DNA from: Ruminococcus sp.
GTDB taxonomy: Bacteria; Bacillota; Clostridia; Oscillospirales; Ruminococcaceae
Direction of reading: 5' to 3'
NCBI RefSeq assembly: GCF_019423705.1
Contig: NZ_JAHZAX010000005.1
Coordinates: forward strand, 91,320 to 155,319
DNA length: 64,000 nt
This document shows, piece by piece, positions 17,967 through 26,872 of this stretch. Position 1 is the first letter of the stretch. Each line of letters begins with the position of its first letter. The notes beneath the pieces are model-generated. The model made no database searches. It saw only the letters and a list, made by a program, of their open reading frames with translations, and was not told where the DNA came from. A program made the position numbers and the translations under genes.

Positions 17967-20789
17967 ATGCCAATTAACGAGATAGTTATAAAAGGTGCAA
18001 GAGAGCATAATCTGAAAAATGTTGATGTTACCATACCGAGAGATAAGCTTGTTGTTATGACGGGTCTTTCGGGTTCGGGAAAATCTTCTCTTGCCTTTGA
18101 TACCATATATGCTGACGGACAAAGACGTTATGTTGAGTCGCTGTCATCTTATGCGAGAATGTTTTTGGGTCAAATGGATAAGCCTGATGTTGACAGCATA
18201 GAGGGGCTTTCGCCTGCAATATCCATAGATCAGAAAACGACTTCCAAAAACCCACGTTCGACTGTGGGAACAGTCACCGAGATATACGATTACCTCAGAC
18301 TTCTTTACGCCCGTATCGGCGTGCCACATTGCCCCGTCTGCGGAAGAGAAATACGCCAGCAGACTGTCGATCAGATCGTGGATAAGATTATGGAGCTTGA
18401 AGAGGGCACAAAGATACAGCTCTTAGCGCCTATCGTCAGAGGCCGTAAGGGCGAGCATACTAAAGAGCTTGACCGTGCAAGAAAATCGGGCTATGTAAGA
18501 GTTCGTATCGACGGCATAACATATGACCTTTCGGAAGAAATAAAAATTGAAAAGAATAAAAAGCACACTATCGAAATAGTCGTGGATAGACTTGTTATCA
18601 AAGAGGGCATAAAGTCCCGTCTCACCGACAGTATCGAGACAGTTTCAACGCTGACAGGCGGACTTCTCACAGTTGACGTTATCGGCGGCGAAGAAATGAT
18701 GTTCTCGCAGAATTATGCCTGCCCCGAGCACGGCGTTTCTATTGACGAGCTGACACCGAGAATGTTCTCTTTCAACAATCCATTTGGTGCTTGCGAAAAG
18801 TGTACTGGTCTGGGCGTGTTCAAGAAGATCGACCCGTCGCTTATTATCCCCAATAAGGACTTGTCCATAAGACAGGGTGCTATCAAAGCCAGCGGCTGGA
18901 ACAGCCTTGATGAAGGCTCTATCGCAATGATGTACTTCAACGCCATTTCCGAGACCTACGGCATATCCCTTGACGAGCCTGTAAAAAACCTCGATAAGGA
19001 CGCACTTGACATTTTCCTCTACGGCACACAGGGTCAGAAGCTCCACTTAAAGCGTGGCAATAAGTTTTATAAGGCTGATTATCAAGCCGAGTTCGAGGGC
19101 GTTATCCCTAACCTTGAAAGGCGCTATAAAGAATCAACGAGCGATTGGGCGAAGGCGGATATCGAAGCTTATATGAGCGATGAAAAGTGCCCAGCCTGCC
19201 ACGGCGAAAGACTTAAAAAGGAAAGTTTGAGCGTTACAGTCGGTGGACTTAATATCGCAGAGCTTTGCCATAAATCAGTTGCAAAGGCGCTGGACTTTTT
19301 CGACAACCTTGAAATAAGCGATCGTGACAAGCTTATCGGCGAACAGATAATAAAGGAGATAAAGTCACGTCTCGGCTTCCTTAAAAGCGTTGGCCTTGAA
19401 TATCTCACCCTTTCACGTTCCGCAGGCACACTTTCAGGCGGCGAGAGCCAGCGTATAAGGCTTGCAACGCAGATAGGTTCGTCGCTGGTCGGCGTGCTGT
19501 ATATCCTTGACGAGCCGTCTATTGGACTTCACCAGCGTGATAACGACAAGCTTATCGCAACGCTGAAAAGGCTTCGTGACCTTGGCAATACGCTTATAGT
19601 AGTCGAGCATGATGAGGACACGATGAGAGCGGCGGACTTTGTTGTTGACGTTGGCCCCGGAGCAGGCATACACGGCGGCGAGATAGTCTGCGCTGGCACA
19701 GTTGACGATATTATGAAGTGCAAGCGCTCGATAACAGGTCAGTACCTCAGCGGCGAAAAGAAGATACCCGTTCCAGAAACACGCCGACAGGGCAATGGCA
19801 AATTCCTCAAAGTTATCGGCGCAAAGCAGAACAATCTGAAAAATATCGACGTTGAGATACCTCTCGGCACGTTCACCTGCGTGACAGGCGTTTCGGGTTC
19901 GGGCAAGTCCTCGCTGGTCAATGAGATAATCTATAAGGAGCTTGCAGGCAGACTTAACCGTGCAAGGATACGTTCGGGGGATTTCAAGGAAATGCAGGGC
20001 GTTGAGTTCCTAGACAAGGTCATTGATATCGACCAGTCGCCGATAGGCAGGACACCGAGATCCAACCCTGCCACATATACAGGCGTTTTCACGGATATCA
20101 GAGAGCTGTTCTCTCAGACCGCTGACGCAAAGATGAAAGGCTATAACGCAGGACGTTTTTCGTTCAATGTCAAGGGCGGAAGATGTGAAGCCTGCGAGGG
20201 CGACGGCATAATCAAGATAGAAATGCACTTCCTGCCGGACGTTTACGTTCCTTGCGAGGTCTGCGGTGGAATGAGATATAATCGTGAAACGCTGGAAGTC
20301 AGATACAAGGGCAAGAATATCTATGACGTTCTTGAAATGACCGTTGAAGAGGGCGTTGAGTTCTTCAACGCTATCCCGAAGATAAGCCGCAAGCTTGAGA
20401 CCCTTTATGAAGTTGGTCTCGGCTATGTTAAGATCGGACAGGCGGCGACCACGCTTTCGGGCGGCGAAGCTCAGCGTGTAAAGCTTGCCACAGAGCTTTC
20501 TAAGAGAGCCACAGGCAAGACTATCTATATCCTTGATGAGCCAACAACAGGACTTCATACAGCCGATGTTCACAAGCTTATCGAAGTTCTTCAAAAGCTT
20601 GCCGACGCAGGCAACACAGTTTTGGTTATCGAGCACAACCTTGACGTTATCAAGACTGCGGACTATATAATCGACCTTGGCCCCGAGGGTGGTGACGGCG
20701 GCGGAACTACCGTCTGCACAGGCACCCCCGAAGATATTGCCGCCTGTGATAAGTCATACACAGGTCAGTATCTCAAAAAAATGCTGTAA
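17967..20789 (+). CDS. uvrA: Excinuclease ABC subunit A
   Basis: Damage-sensing ATPase of nucleotide excision repair, 940 residues, a normal length. It has two ABC modules: Walker A GLSGSGKSSLAF near residue 32 and GVSGSGKSSLVNE near 640; signatures LSGGESQRIRLATQ and LSGGEAQRVKLATEL; Walker B ILDEPSIGLH and ILDEPTTGLH. Zinc-binding Cys pairs are visible: CPVCGRE, CEKCTGLG, CPACHGE and CEACEGDG/CEVCGG. The start is the ATG after AAAGGAGAG. It is the third gene of the uvrB operon. Confidence 0.98.
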   Translation: MPINEIVIKGAREHNLKNVDVTIPRDKLVVMTGLSGSGKSSLAFDTIYADGQRRYVESLSSYARMFLGQMDKPDVDSIEGLSPAISIDQKTTSKNPRSTVGTVTEIYDYLRLLYARIGVPHCPVCGREIRQQTVDQIVDKIMELEEGTKIQLLAPIVRGRKGEHTKELDRARKSGYVRVRIDGITYDLSEEIKIEKNKKHTIEIVVDRLVIKEGIKSRLTDSIETVSTLTGGLLTVDVIGGEEMMFSQNYACPEHGVSIDELTPRMFSFNNPFGACEKCTGLGVFKKIDPSLIIPNKDLSIRQGAIKASGWNSLDEGSIAMMYFNAISETYGISLDEPVKNLDKDALDIFLYGTQGQKLHLKRGNKFYKADYQAEFEGVIPNLERRYKESTSDWAKADIEAYMSDEKCPACHGERLKKESLSVTVGGLNIAELCHKSVAKALDFFDNLEISDRDKLIGEQIIKEIKSRLGFLKSVGLEYLTLSRSAGTLSGGESQRIRLATQIGSSLVGVLYILDEPSIGLHQRDNDKLIATLKRLRDLGNTLIVVEHDEDTMRAADFVVDVGPGAGIHGGEIVCAGTVDDIMKCKRSITGQYLSGEKKIPVPETRRQGNGKFLKVIGAKQNNLKNIDVEIPLGTFTCVTGVSGSGKSSLVNEIIYKELAGRLNRARIRSGDFKEMQGVEFLDKVIDIDQSPIGRTPRSNPATYTGVFTDIRELFSQTADAKMKGYNAGRFSFNVKGGRCEACEGDGIIKIEMHFLPDVYVPCEVCGGMRYNRETLEVRYKGKNIYDVLEMTVEEGVEFFNAIPKISRKLETLYEVGLGYVKIGQAATTLSGGEAQRVKLATELSKRATGKTIYILDEPTTGLHTADVHKLIEVLQKLADAGNTVLVIEHNLDVIKTADYIIDLGPEGGDGGGTTVCTGTPEDIAACDKSYTGQYLKKML

Positions 20790-20838
20790 AATATCAACAA
20801 AAGTAATTATCATCATCGCTTTGGAATATACTTGAGCG

Positions 20839-21411
20839 GTGATGATTTTGTTTAAGATAAGGATAAAAAATACATTTTACGGCATATCGTTCAGCTTTTT
20901 CCTAGTGATAGCGCTGACAATGTTATGCACGGCGGCGCAGACGGACAAGATACTTGTGACCCTTGTGTGCTGCGCATTCCACGAAATGGGGCACTTGCTT
21001 ATGATGACAATATTCGGCACATCGCCGAAAGAAATCGTAGTCTATGGCGGCGGCATAAGGATAACCCCCGACAGCAGGCTTCTTGACCGAAACCGTGAGC
21101 TTGCTGTGCTGCTTGCAGGGGCGGCGGTGAATTTCATTCTCGGCACAGTTGCATATCTTGCACAGGGCTGCACATTTTTCAGCCAAGTGAATTTTATGCT
21201 TGGCATAATGAATATGCTGCCATTTCGATATTTTGACGGCGGAAGAGTTCTCACTCTGCTGCTAAAAGAGGGAAGAGCCTGCGACCTGCTCAGAGCCCTG
21301 TTCATCTTCCTGTCAGCTATCGCAATGATACAGATGATTCTAAACGGCTCTGTTAGCATATCCTTTGCCGCAACGTTTTGCTTTATCGTCCTTTCGGAGA
21401 TCATATATTAA
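20839..21411 (+). CDS. Short M50-family (site-2) membrane metalloprotease
   Basis: A 190-residue membrane protein with HEMGH (about residues 48-52), the HExxH zinc motif, and LPFRYFDGGR (about 131-140), which matches the second zinc ligand motif LPxxxxDGGR of SpoIVFB-like M50 proteases. About five hydrophobic segments are visible. At this length the C-terminal CBS domain of SpoIVFB is missing. It may process a membrane-bound sigma-factor precursor or other substrate; this is inference. The start is uncertain: GTG at 20839 or ATG at 20842, with only a weak ribosome site. It lies 49 bases after uvrA and may share its transcript. Confidence 0.82.
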   Translation: MMILFKIRIKNTFYGISFSFFLVIALTMLCTAAQTDKILVTLVCCAFHEMGHLLMMTIFGTSPKEIVVYGGGIRITPDSRLLDRNRELAVLLAGAAVNFILGTVAYLAQGCTFFSQVNFMLGIMNMLPFRYFDGGRVLTLLLKEGRACDLLRALFIFLSAIAMIQMILNGSVSISFAATFCFIVLSEIIY

Positions 21412-21489
21412 CAGTTTGCTTATTGCAATTGCACATAAACTCTGATATAATTAATAAAGGTAAACCTTTTGATATCGGAGGAAAATAGA

Positions 21490-23349
21490 TTGGAAGAATT
21501 AAAAAAGAAGATAGAAAAGCTGCTTTTGAAAACTCAGAAGCCTGCAAGATATATCGGCGGAGAGATCGGCAGCGTCGTCAAGGATAAGGACAAGGTGGAC
21601 GTGCGCTTTGCCTTCTGCTTTCCCGATACCTATGACGTTGGAATGTCACATCTTGGAATGAAGATACTTTACGGCTTGAAAAACGCCCGTGAAAACTGGT
21701 GGTGCGAGCGTGTCTTTATGCCCGAGGAAGATTATAACAAGCTTATGCGTGAGAACGATATTCCACTTTACGCTCTCGAGAGCCTTGACCCTATCAAGGA
21801 TTTTGACTTTATCGGCTTTACGCTGATGTATGAGCTTTCTTATAACAACGTCCTTGAAATGCTTGACTTGGCAGGCGTGCCTGTTCTTGCGAAGGACAGA
21901 AAAGAGCTTACACCTCTGGTTATCGCCGGAGGTCCTTGCGCCTGCAACCCCGAGCCGATGTCGGCTTTCTTTGACCTGTTCATTCTCGGCGAGGGCGAAG
22001 AAGTCAACGTTGAGCTGCTGGAGCTTTACGAGCGTATGAAGCCCTCAAACCCCACAAAAGAGCAGTTTCTCCGTGAGGCTGCAAAGCTTGAGGGCGTTTA
22101 TGTGCCATCGTTTTATGATGTTGAATACAACGAGGACGGCACGGTGAAATCTATCGCCACGAACGTTCCCGAAGCCCCTGCAAGGGTGAGAAAGCGTGTT
22201 ATCAAGGACTTTGACAAGGTCTATTATCCCGACAGCTTTGTCGTGCCGTTCACGCAGATAGTCCACGACAGAGCCGTTGTTGAAGTGCTCCGTGGCTGTA
22301 TAAGAGGCTGTCGATTCTGTCAAGCGGGATTTATTTATCGCCCGTTCAGAGAGAAGAGCATAGACACGATCAAGCAGGAAACAAAGTGCCTTTGCGAGCA
22401 GACAGGCTATGAGGAAGTTTCACTTTCGTCGCTTTCAACAAGCGACTATACCAAGATTAACAAGCTTCTTGAAAGCCTTGTGGAATATACCGATAAGGAG
22501 CAGGTGAACCTTGCTCTGCCGTCGTTGCGAATAGATAATTTCAGCGAGGAGCTTCTTGAAAAGATAAAGTCCGTCAGAAAGAGCGGACTGACCTTTGCCC
22601 CCGAAGCAGGCACACAAAAGCTCCGTGACGTTATCAACAAGAACATAACCGAAGAGGAGATTATGCGCACCTGCCGCACGGCATTTGAGGGCGGTTACAC
22701 AACGGTCAAGCTGTACTTTATGCTTGGCCTGCCGGAGGAAACTCTCGACGACGTTGCAGGCATTGCAAGGCTTGCGCAGAAGGTCGTAGACCTTTATTAT
22801 GAGACGCCAAAGGAGCTTAGAGGCAGAGGCGGCGTGCAGGTATCTGTCTCAACGGCAACATTCGTGCCGAAGCCTTTCACTCCATTCGAGTTCGAGCCGC
22901 AGGCCACACCTGAGGAGATAAAGGAAAAGCAGGAGCACCTGTTCAAGAGCCTTACAAGCAGAAAAATTAGGCTCAGCACCCACCAGTCAAATACGTCCAT
23001 ACTGGAAGCCGTGCTTGCAAAGGGCGACAGACGTATCTGCGACGTTATCTATACAGCTTGGAAAAAAGGCTGCTATCTTGACGGCTGGGACGAGCATTTC
23101 AAATTCGACAAGTGGATGGAAGCCTTTGACGAGTGCGGACTTGATACGAAATTCTATGCCAACCGCCGCCGTCCATATGACGAAGTTGCCCCTTGGTCAC
23201 ATATCGACTATCTTGTGTCCCACGAATTTTTCGTAAGAGAGAACAAGAAAGCCCATATGGCGCAGACCACAAGAAACTGCAAAGAGGGCTGCTCGGGCTG
23301 CGGAATAAAGTGCGAATACGGAGGTGTTTACTGTGGCAAGAAGTCCTGA
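21490..23349 (+). CDS. TIGR03960-family radical SAM protein with B12-binding-like domain
   Basis: A 619-residue protein starting at TTG 21490, eight bases after GGAGG; a TTG at 21469 overlaps that site. The N-terminal part resembles a cobalamin-binding fold (FCFPDTYDVGMSHLG), and the radical SAM cluster motif is RGCIRGCRFCQAG, CxxxCxxC. The C-terminus is Cys-rich (NCKEGCSGCGIKCEYG), which may hold another iron-sulfur cluster. The family is widespread in anaerobic Firmicutes and always paired with the next gene. The reaction is not established. It overlaps the next gene by 17 bases, so translation is coupled. Confidence 0.9.
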   Translation: MEELKKKIEKLLLKTQKPARYIGGEIGSVVKDKDKVDVRFAFCFPDTYDVGMSHLGMKILYGLKNARENWWCERVFMPEEDYNKLMRENDIPLYALESLDPIKDFDFIGFTLMYELSYNNVLEMLDLAGVPVLAKDRKELTPLVIAGGPCACNPEPMSAFFDLFILGEGEEVNVELLELYERMKPSNPTKEQFLREAAKLEGVYVPSFYDVEYNEDGTVKSIATNVPEAPARVRKRVIKDFDKVYYPDSFVVPFTQIVHDRAVVEVLRGCIRGCRFCQAGFIYRPFREKSIDTIKQETKCLCEQTGYEEVSLSSLSTSDYTKINKLLESLVEYTDKEQVNLALPSLRIDNFSEELLEKIKSVRKSGLTFAPEAGTQKLRDVINKNITEEEIMRTCRTAFEGGYTTVKLYFMLGLPEETLDDVAGIARLAQKVVDLYYETPKELRGRGGVQVSVSTATFVPKPFTPFEFEPQATPEEIKEKQEHLFKSLTSRKIRLSTHQSNTSILEAVLAKGDRRICDVIYTAWKKGCYLDGWDEHFKFDKWMEAFDECGLDTKFYANRRRPYDEVAPWSHIDYLVSHEFFVRENKKAHMAQTTRNCKEGCSGCGIKCEYGGVYCGKKS

Positions 23350-24037
23350 ACCGAAAAATGTCAATCTGATAATAGAGCGTTTTGAATATCGTGCGGTGTT
23401 TTCAAAGACGGGAAGAGCCAAGTATATTTCTCACCTCGATCTTATGAGAGCCTTTCAGCGTGCTTTCAAAAGAGCTCATCTGCCGATCTGGTATACACAA
23501 GGCTTCAATCCTCACGTTTATATAATGTTCCCTTTGGCGCTGCCGCTGGGAACGGACAGCAGAGTTGAGATAATGGACTTTGCGCTGACGGAAGATCTTG
23601 ACTGCGAAGAGGTCAAAAAGCGTCTCGGCGAGCAGACCCCTGTGGGGCTGGATATAATCAGCATTGCACGCCCTGTTCATAAGCATACGGCGATAACGGC
23701 GGCTGAATATTTTGTCCGCCTTAAAACTGACAAGACAGCGGAAGAGACCGCCAAGCTTTTTGACGAGTTCATATCGAGAGACAAGATCGAGATCGAAAAG
23801 CGCACAAAGAAAAAGACTATCAATCTTGTGGATATAAAGCCGCATATCAACGCCTTGAGCTGTGAAGCAAAGGACGGGGAGACGGAGTTCAAGTTTATTC
23901 TGCCCTGCGGAAGTTCTTTCAATCTTAATATAAATGTGGTGATAGATACATTCTGCGATATGTACGGACTTGAAATCGTGGATATTTATACAGAACGCAC
24001 AAAAATACTTATGGAAAGCGGCGAAAGTTTTACATAG
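23333..24037 (+). CDS. TIGR03936-family radical SAM-associated protein (DUF2344)
   Basis: A 234-residue protein; the GTG at 23333 has GGAGG eight bases upstream, while the GTG at 23324 overlaps that site. The start RYRAVFSKTGRAKYISHLDLMRAFQRAFKRA-like region (YRAVFSKTGRAKYISHLD) is the family signature. It is a partner of the preceding radical SAM protein and overlaps it, consistent with a two-protein complex. Function unknown; an RNA modification role is plausible from the context of translation genes but is inference. Confidence 0.88.
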   Translation: MARSPEPKNVNLIIERFEYRAVFSKTGRAKYISHLDLMRAFQRAFKRAHLPIWYTQGFNPHVYIMFPLALPLGTDSRVEIMDFALTEDLDCEEVKKRLGEQTPVGLDIISIARPVHKHTAITAAEYFVRLKTDKTAEETAKLFDEFISRDKIEIEKRTKKKTINLVDIKPHINALSCEAKDGETEFKFILPCGSSFNLNINVVIDTFCDMYGLEIVDIYTERTKILMESGESFT

Positions 24038-24043
24038 AATTTC

Positions 24044-24072
24044 TTGCAAAAGATAAGCATATGTGGTATAAT
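24044..24072 (+). promoter_or_regulatory. Promoter of rplS leader
   Basis: TTGCAA (24044-24049), 17-bp spacer, perfect TATAAT (24067-24072), seven bases after the previous stop codon. Confidence 0.8.
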
Positions 24073-24079
24073 ATTAAAG

Positions 24080-24226
24080 CATTTGAATTACCGTCGGTGT
24101 ATTCCGACGAGAGTTAATGCCCTATATCCGAGCAGGATATGACATTAAAGCGGACAGTCCTCTGGCTTTGCAGCGATAGCTGCCATAAAGCGTATGAATG
24201 TCTGAAAATACAAGGAGGTATTTAAA
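24080..24226 (+). ncRNA. Structured 5' leader of rplS, possible L19 autoregulatory leader
   Basis: About 145 bases of untranslated leader hold several perfect helices: CGTCGG/CCGACG (24092-24109), TTAATG/CATTAA (24114-24148) enclosing ATATCC/GGATAT (24124-24140), and GCAGC/GCTGC (24170-24183). GACATT at 24141 could instead pair with AATGTC at 24197-24202 near the ribosome site, excluding the TTAATG/CATTAA helix. Firmicute rplS genes are known to have L19 leader RNAs, but I did not verify the consensus. Confidence 0.5.
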
Positions 24227-24571
24227 GTGGACGCTTTAAAACTTATTTCAGATTCAAGCCTTAAATCCGAGGCACCTGTTATCAACATCGGTGATACAGT
24301 AAAGGTACACGTTAGAATTACAGAGGGCGACAAGTCCAGAATCCAGGTATTCGAGGGTACTGTTATCGCTAAGAAGCACGGCGGTATCAACGAGACTTTC
24401 ACAGTTCGTAGAGTAGCTCACGGTTGCGGAATTGAGAGAGTTTTCCCTGTTCACTCACCTGTTGTTGAAAAGGTCGAGGTTGTTCGTTCCGGTAAGGTTC
24501 GCCGTGCTAAGCTCTATTATCTTCGTGACAGAGTTGGTAAGGCAGCTAAGGTCAAGGAAGCAATCAGATAA
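24227..24571 (+). CDS. rplS: 50S ribosomal protein L19
   Basis: Large-subunit protein at the 30S-50S interface, 114 residues, full length. Family signatures are GDTVKVHVRITEGDKSRIQ and FTVRRVAHGCGIERVFP, with the basic C-terminus KVRRAKLYYLRDRVGKAAK. It starts at GTG 24227 with AAGGAGGT nine bases upstream. It has its own promoter and terminator, so it is separated from the lepB-rbgA operon that follows. Confidence 0.97.
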   Translation: MDALKLISDSSLKSEAPVINIGDTVKVHVRITEGDKSRIQVFEGTVIAKKHGGINETFTVRRVAHGCGIERVFPVHSPVVEKVEVVRSGKVRRAKLYYLRDRVGKAAKVKEAIR

Positions 24572-24580
24572 TTCTATCAT

Positions 24581-24613
24581 AAAAAGAGAGTCGGTTTATT
24601 CGGCTCTTTTTTT
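24581..24613 (+). terminator. Terminator of rplS
   Basis: Stem GAGTCG/CGGCTC with a 7-nt loop, preceded by a run of A and followed by a run of eight T, ten bases after the rplS stop codon. Confidence 0.88.
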
Positions 24614-24644
24614 ATTTATGGCAGGATTTTTTCAGCAAAACCCC

Positions 24645-24673
24645 TTGTAATTTGTTTTAATATTTGTTATAAT
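24645..24673 (+). promoter_or_regulatory. Promoter of lepB-rbgA-rnhB operon
   Basis: TTGTAA (24645-24650), 17-bp spacer, TATAAT (24668-24673), located between the rplS terminator and the first signal peptidase gene. Confidence 0.75.
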
Positions 24674-24736
24674 AAATCTATATGAGTGTTTGACGGCTGC
24701 ATTAAGCGGCGTTTATTATAGAATCGAGGCATAGTT

Positions 24737-25372
24737 ATGGACGAGAATAAAAAGTTCGGTGAAGTCAGCGAAAGCGAGATCAAGCTGGCAAGCGCCGCAG
24801 CTCCCGAGGACTTGAAAGAGAAACCTCCCGTTGATATGAAGGACGAATTTCTTGAGTGGATAGAGTCCTTTGTGTTTGCAATGTTCATCGTTATCCTCAT
24901 TTTTACATTCCTGTTTAGGATAGTCCTTGTGCAGGGCAGTTCGATGTGCGATACCTTGCAAAACGGCGACAGACTTATAATCACCCATATAAACTATACC
25001 CCGGAAAAAGGCGATATCGTCGTAATAAACAGCGATGTGCTCCATAAGACTATCATAAAGCGTGTTATCGGCACAGCCGGCGATAAGGTGGTCGTGGATT
25101 ATAATAACAATACCGTGACGGTCAACGGCAAGGTCATTTCAAATGACAATATCAAAGAGCCTATGTATAATTCGGGTATGTTCGACAGCCAGTATATGGT
25201 CAGCGATAACGTCTATGAATACGATGTTCCCGACGGCGATATATTCGTTATGGGCGATAACCGAAACAATTCCACCGACGGCAGACGAATTGGCTTTGTC
25301 AGCACGGGGGACGTTCTCGGTAAAGCTGTTTTCAGAATGTATCCCTTTGACTCATTCGGAAAAGTTCAATGA
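24737..25372 (+). CDS. lepB: Signal peptidase I, first copy
   Basis: Removes signal peptides from exported proteins. The 211-residue protein has a cytoplasmic acidic N-terminus, one transmembrane segment (about residues 45-67), then the catalytic Ser in GSSMCDTL, the catalytic Lys in IIKRVIG and the box-E motif GDNRNNSTDGR. These are the Ser-Lys dyad features of the prokaryotic (P-type) enzyme, not the Ser-His SipW type. It overlaps the next gene by 4 bases (ATGA), which encodes a second signal peptidase. Confidence 0.95.
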   Translation: MDENKKFGEVSESEIKLASAAAPEDLKEKPPVDMKDEFLEWIESFVFAMFIVILIFTFLFRIVLVQGSSMCDTLQNGDRLIITHINYTPEKGDIVVINSDVLHKTIIKRVIGTAGDKVVVDYNNNTVTVNGKVISNDNIKEPMYNSGMFDSQYMVSDNVYEYDVPDGDIFVMGDNRNNSTDGRRIGFVSTGDVLGKAVFRMYPFDSFGKVQ

Positions 25373-25947
25373 CAGCAGCAACAAAAAAACGCAGCTCGGC
25401 TGTTGACAGCATTTTTGACTGGCTTGAGACCATTGTGTTTTCCATATTCCTTGTGGCCTTTATCTTCACATTTGTGTTTAGGATAGCAAATGTCGTGGGG
25501 CAATCAATGCAGGATACCCTCTATGAGGGCGACAGGCTGGTGATATCTCACCTGTTTTATACCCCGAAGCAGGGCGATATCGTGGTGATAGAGTCGTCAG
25601 CTCTGAAAGAGACTATCATAAAGCGCATTATTGCAGTTTCAGATCAGACCGTCGAGGTGGACTATAAAAACGCCGTCGTGAAAGTTGACGGAGAAATCCT
25701 TGACGAGCCTTATATCAAGAGCAAAAATGCTTTTGAGCGAAGCTATTTTTCTGAAAGCTATTATAACAGCGAAAATGACACCTATGTATATAACGTGCCT
25801 AAAGGGTATGTCCTCGTAATGGGGGATAACCGAAATCATTCGACGGACAGCCGTGTTATCGGCTGCGTGCCGCAGGACGAGATTTTAGGCAGAGCCGTGT
25901 TCCGTTTTTATTCAGCTAACGACGGAAAGATCGGCACCATTAAATAA
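25369..25947 (+). CDS. lepB: Signal peptidase I, second copy
   Basis: A 192-residue paralogue of the preceding gene with the same layout: transmembrane segment (about residues 20-42), GQSMQDTLYEGDRL with the catalytic Ser, IIKRIIAV with the catalytic Lys, and GDNRNHSTDSR. The shared IFTFxFRI membrane stretch and other parallels point to tandem duplication followed by divergence. It is translationally coupled to copy one. Whether the two have different substrate preferences is unknown. Confidence 0.95.
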   Translation: MTAATKKRSSAVDSIFDWLETIVFSIFLVAFIFTFVFRIANVVGQSMQDTLYEGDRLVISHLFYTPKQGDIVVIESSALKETIIKRIIAVSDQTVEVDYKNAVVKVDGEILDEPYIKSKNAFERSYFSESYYNSENDTYVYNVPKGYVLVMGDNRNHSTDSRVIGCVPQDEILGRAVFRFYSANDGKIGTIK

Positions 25948-25974
25948 AAGTAATCAATGATTGGAGTGATAAAT

Positions 25975-26871
25975 ATGAGCGAAGCTTCTCACGTTCAATG
26001 GTTTCCTGGCCATATGGCGAAAACACGTCGTATAATGGCTTCAAACCTCAAGCTTGTTGACGCTGTTGTGGAGATCACTGACGCTCGTATTCCATATTCA
26101 AGCAGAAACCCCGAAATGAAGCGCATTGTTGGCTCAAAGCCAAGGCTGGTGCTTCTCAATAAGGCGGATTCTGCTGACCCTGCAATAACGGCTATGTGGC
26201 TCGACTATTACGCAAAGCAGGGCATTTCGGCGCTGGCGACAGATTGCCGAAGCGGTAAGAACGTCAATAAGTTTTACGGCAAGCTAAAAGAGCTTTTGGC
26301 CGATGATATCGAAAAATGGAACACAAGAGGAATGTCTGGAAGACCTATCAGAATTATGATCGTGGGCATACCTAATGTTGGTAAATCATCATTTATCAAT
26401 AGGCTTGCAGGTTCAAGACTTGCAAAGGTCGAAGATCGCCCCGGCGTTACAAGAGGCAAGCAATGGGTCAAGCTTGAAGAGGGCTTTGAGCTTCTTGATA
26501 TGCCGGGCGTGTTGTGGCCGAAGTTTGAGGATAAGCTTGTGGGCGAAAGACTGGCTTTTACGGGTGCTGTCAAGGACGAGATTATGGATATCGAGTACCT
26601 TGCCTGCCGTCTGCTGGAATTTCTCAATGACAATTATCCTGAGCTTATCGAAAAGCGTTATAACATCAAGACCGACGATATCGAGCCTGCGGACGAAGAG
26701 ACTATCGGCTGCGTTGTGGGCTATGAGATACTCGAGCGTATCGGCAGAAAGCGTGGCTTTCTTATTTCCGGGGGCGAGATCAATACTGAGCGTGCGGCTA
26801 TCACTGTTATGGACGAGTTCAGAAACGGCACTATCGGCAGGCTGACCCTTGAAAAGCCAAAGGGGTATTGA
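25975..26871 (+). CDS. rbgA: Ribosome biogenesis GTPase YlqF/RbgA
   Basis: GTPase needed for late 50S assembly. It is circularly permuted, so the G motifs run G4 (LNKAD, about residue 65), G1 (GIPNVGKSSFIN, about 125) and G3 (DMPGV, about 168). The N-terminal WFPGHMAKT is the RbgA signature. The start at ATG 25975 follows GGAG; an earlier ATG at 25957 lacks a site. It has 298 residues, a normal length. It sits in the conserved rplS-lepB-rbgA-rnhB order and the next gene begins one base after its stop. Confidence 0.96.
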   Translation: MSEASHVQWFPGHMAKTRRIMASNLKLVDAVVEITDARIPYSSRNPEMKRIVGSKPRLVLLNKADSADPAITAMWLDYYAKQGISALATDCRSGKNVNKFYGKLKELLADDIEKWNTRGMSGRPIRIMIVGIPNVGKSSFINRLAGSRLAKVEDRPGVTRGKQWVKLEEGFELLDMPGVLWPKFEDKLVGERLAFTGAVKDEIMDIEYLACRLLEFLNDNYPELIEKRYNIKTDDIEPADEETIGCVVGYEILERIGRKRGFLISGGEINTERAAITVMDEFRNGTIGRLTLEKPKGY

Positions 26872-26872
26872 T

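Noticed and set aside
18055..18329. Minus-strand frames inside uvrA and other long genes
   Set aside because: They lie wholly inside well-identified genes and have no ribosome sites or recognisable domains.
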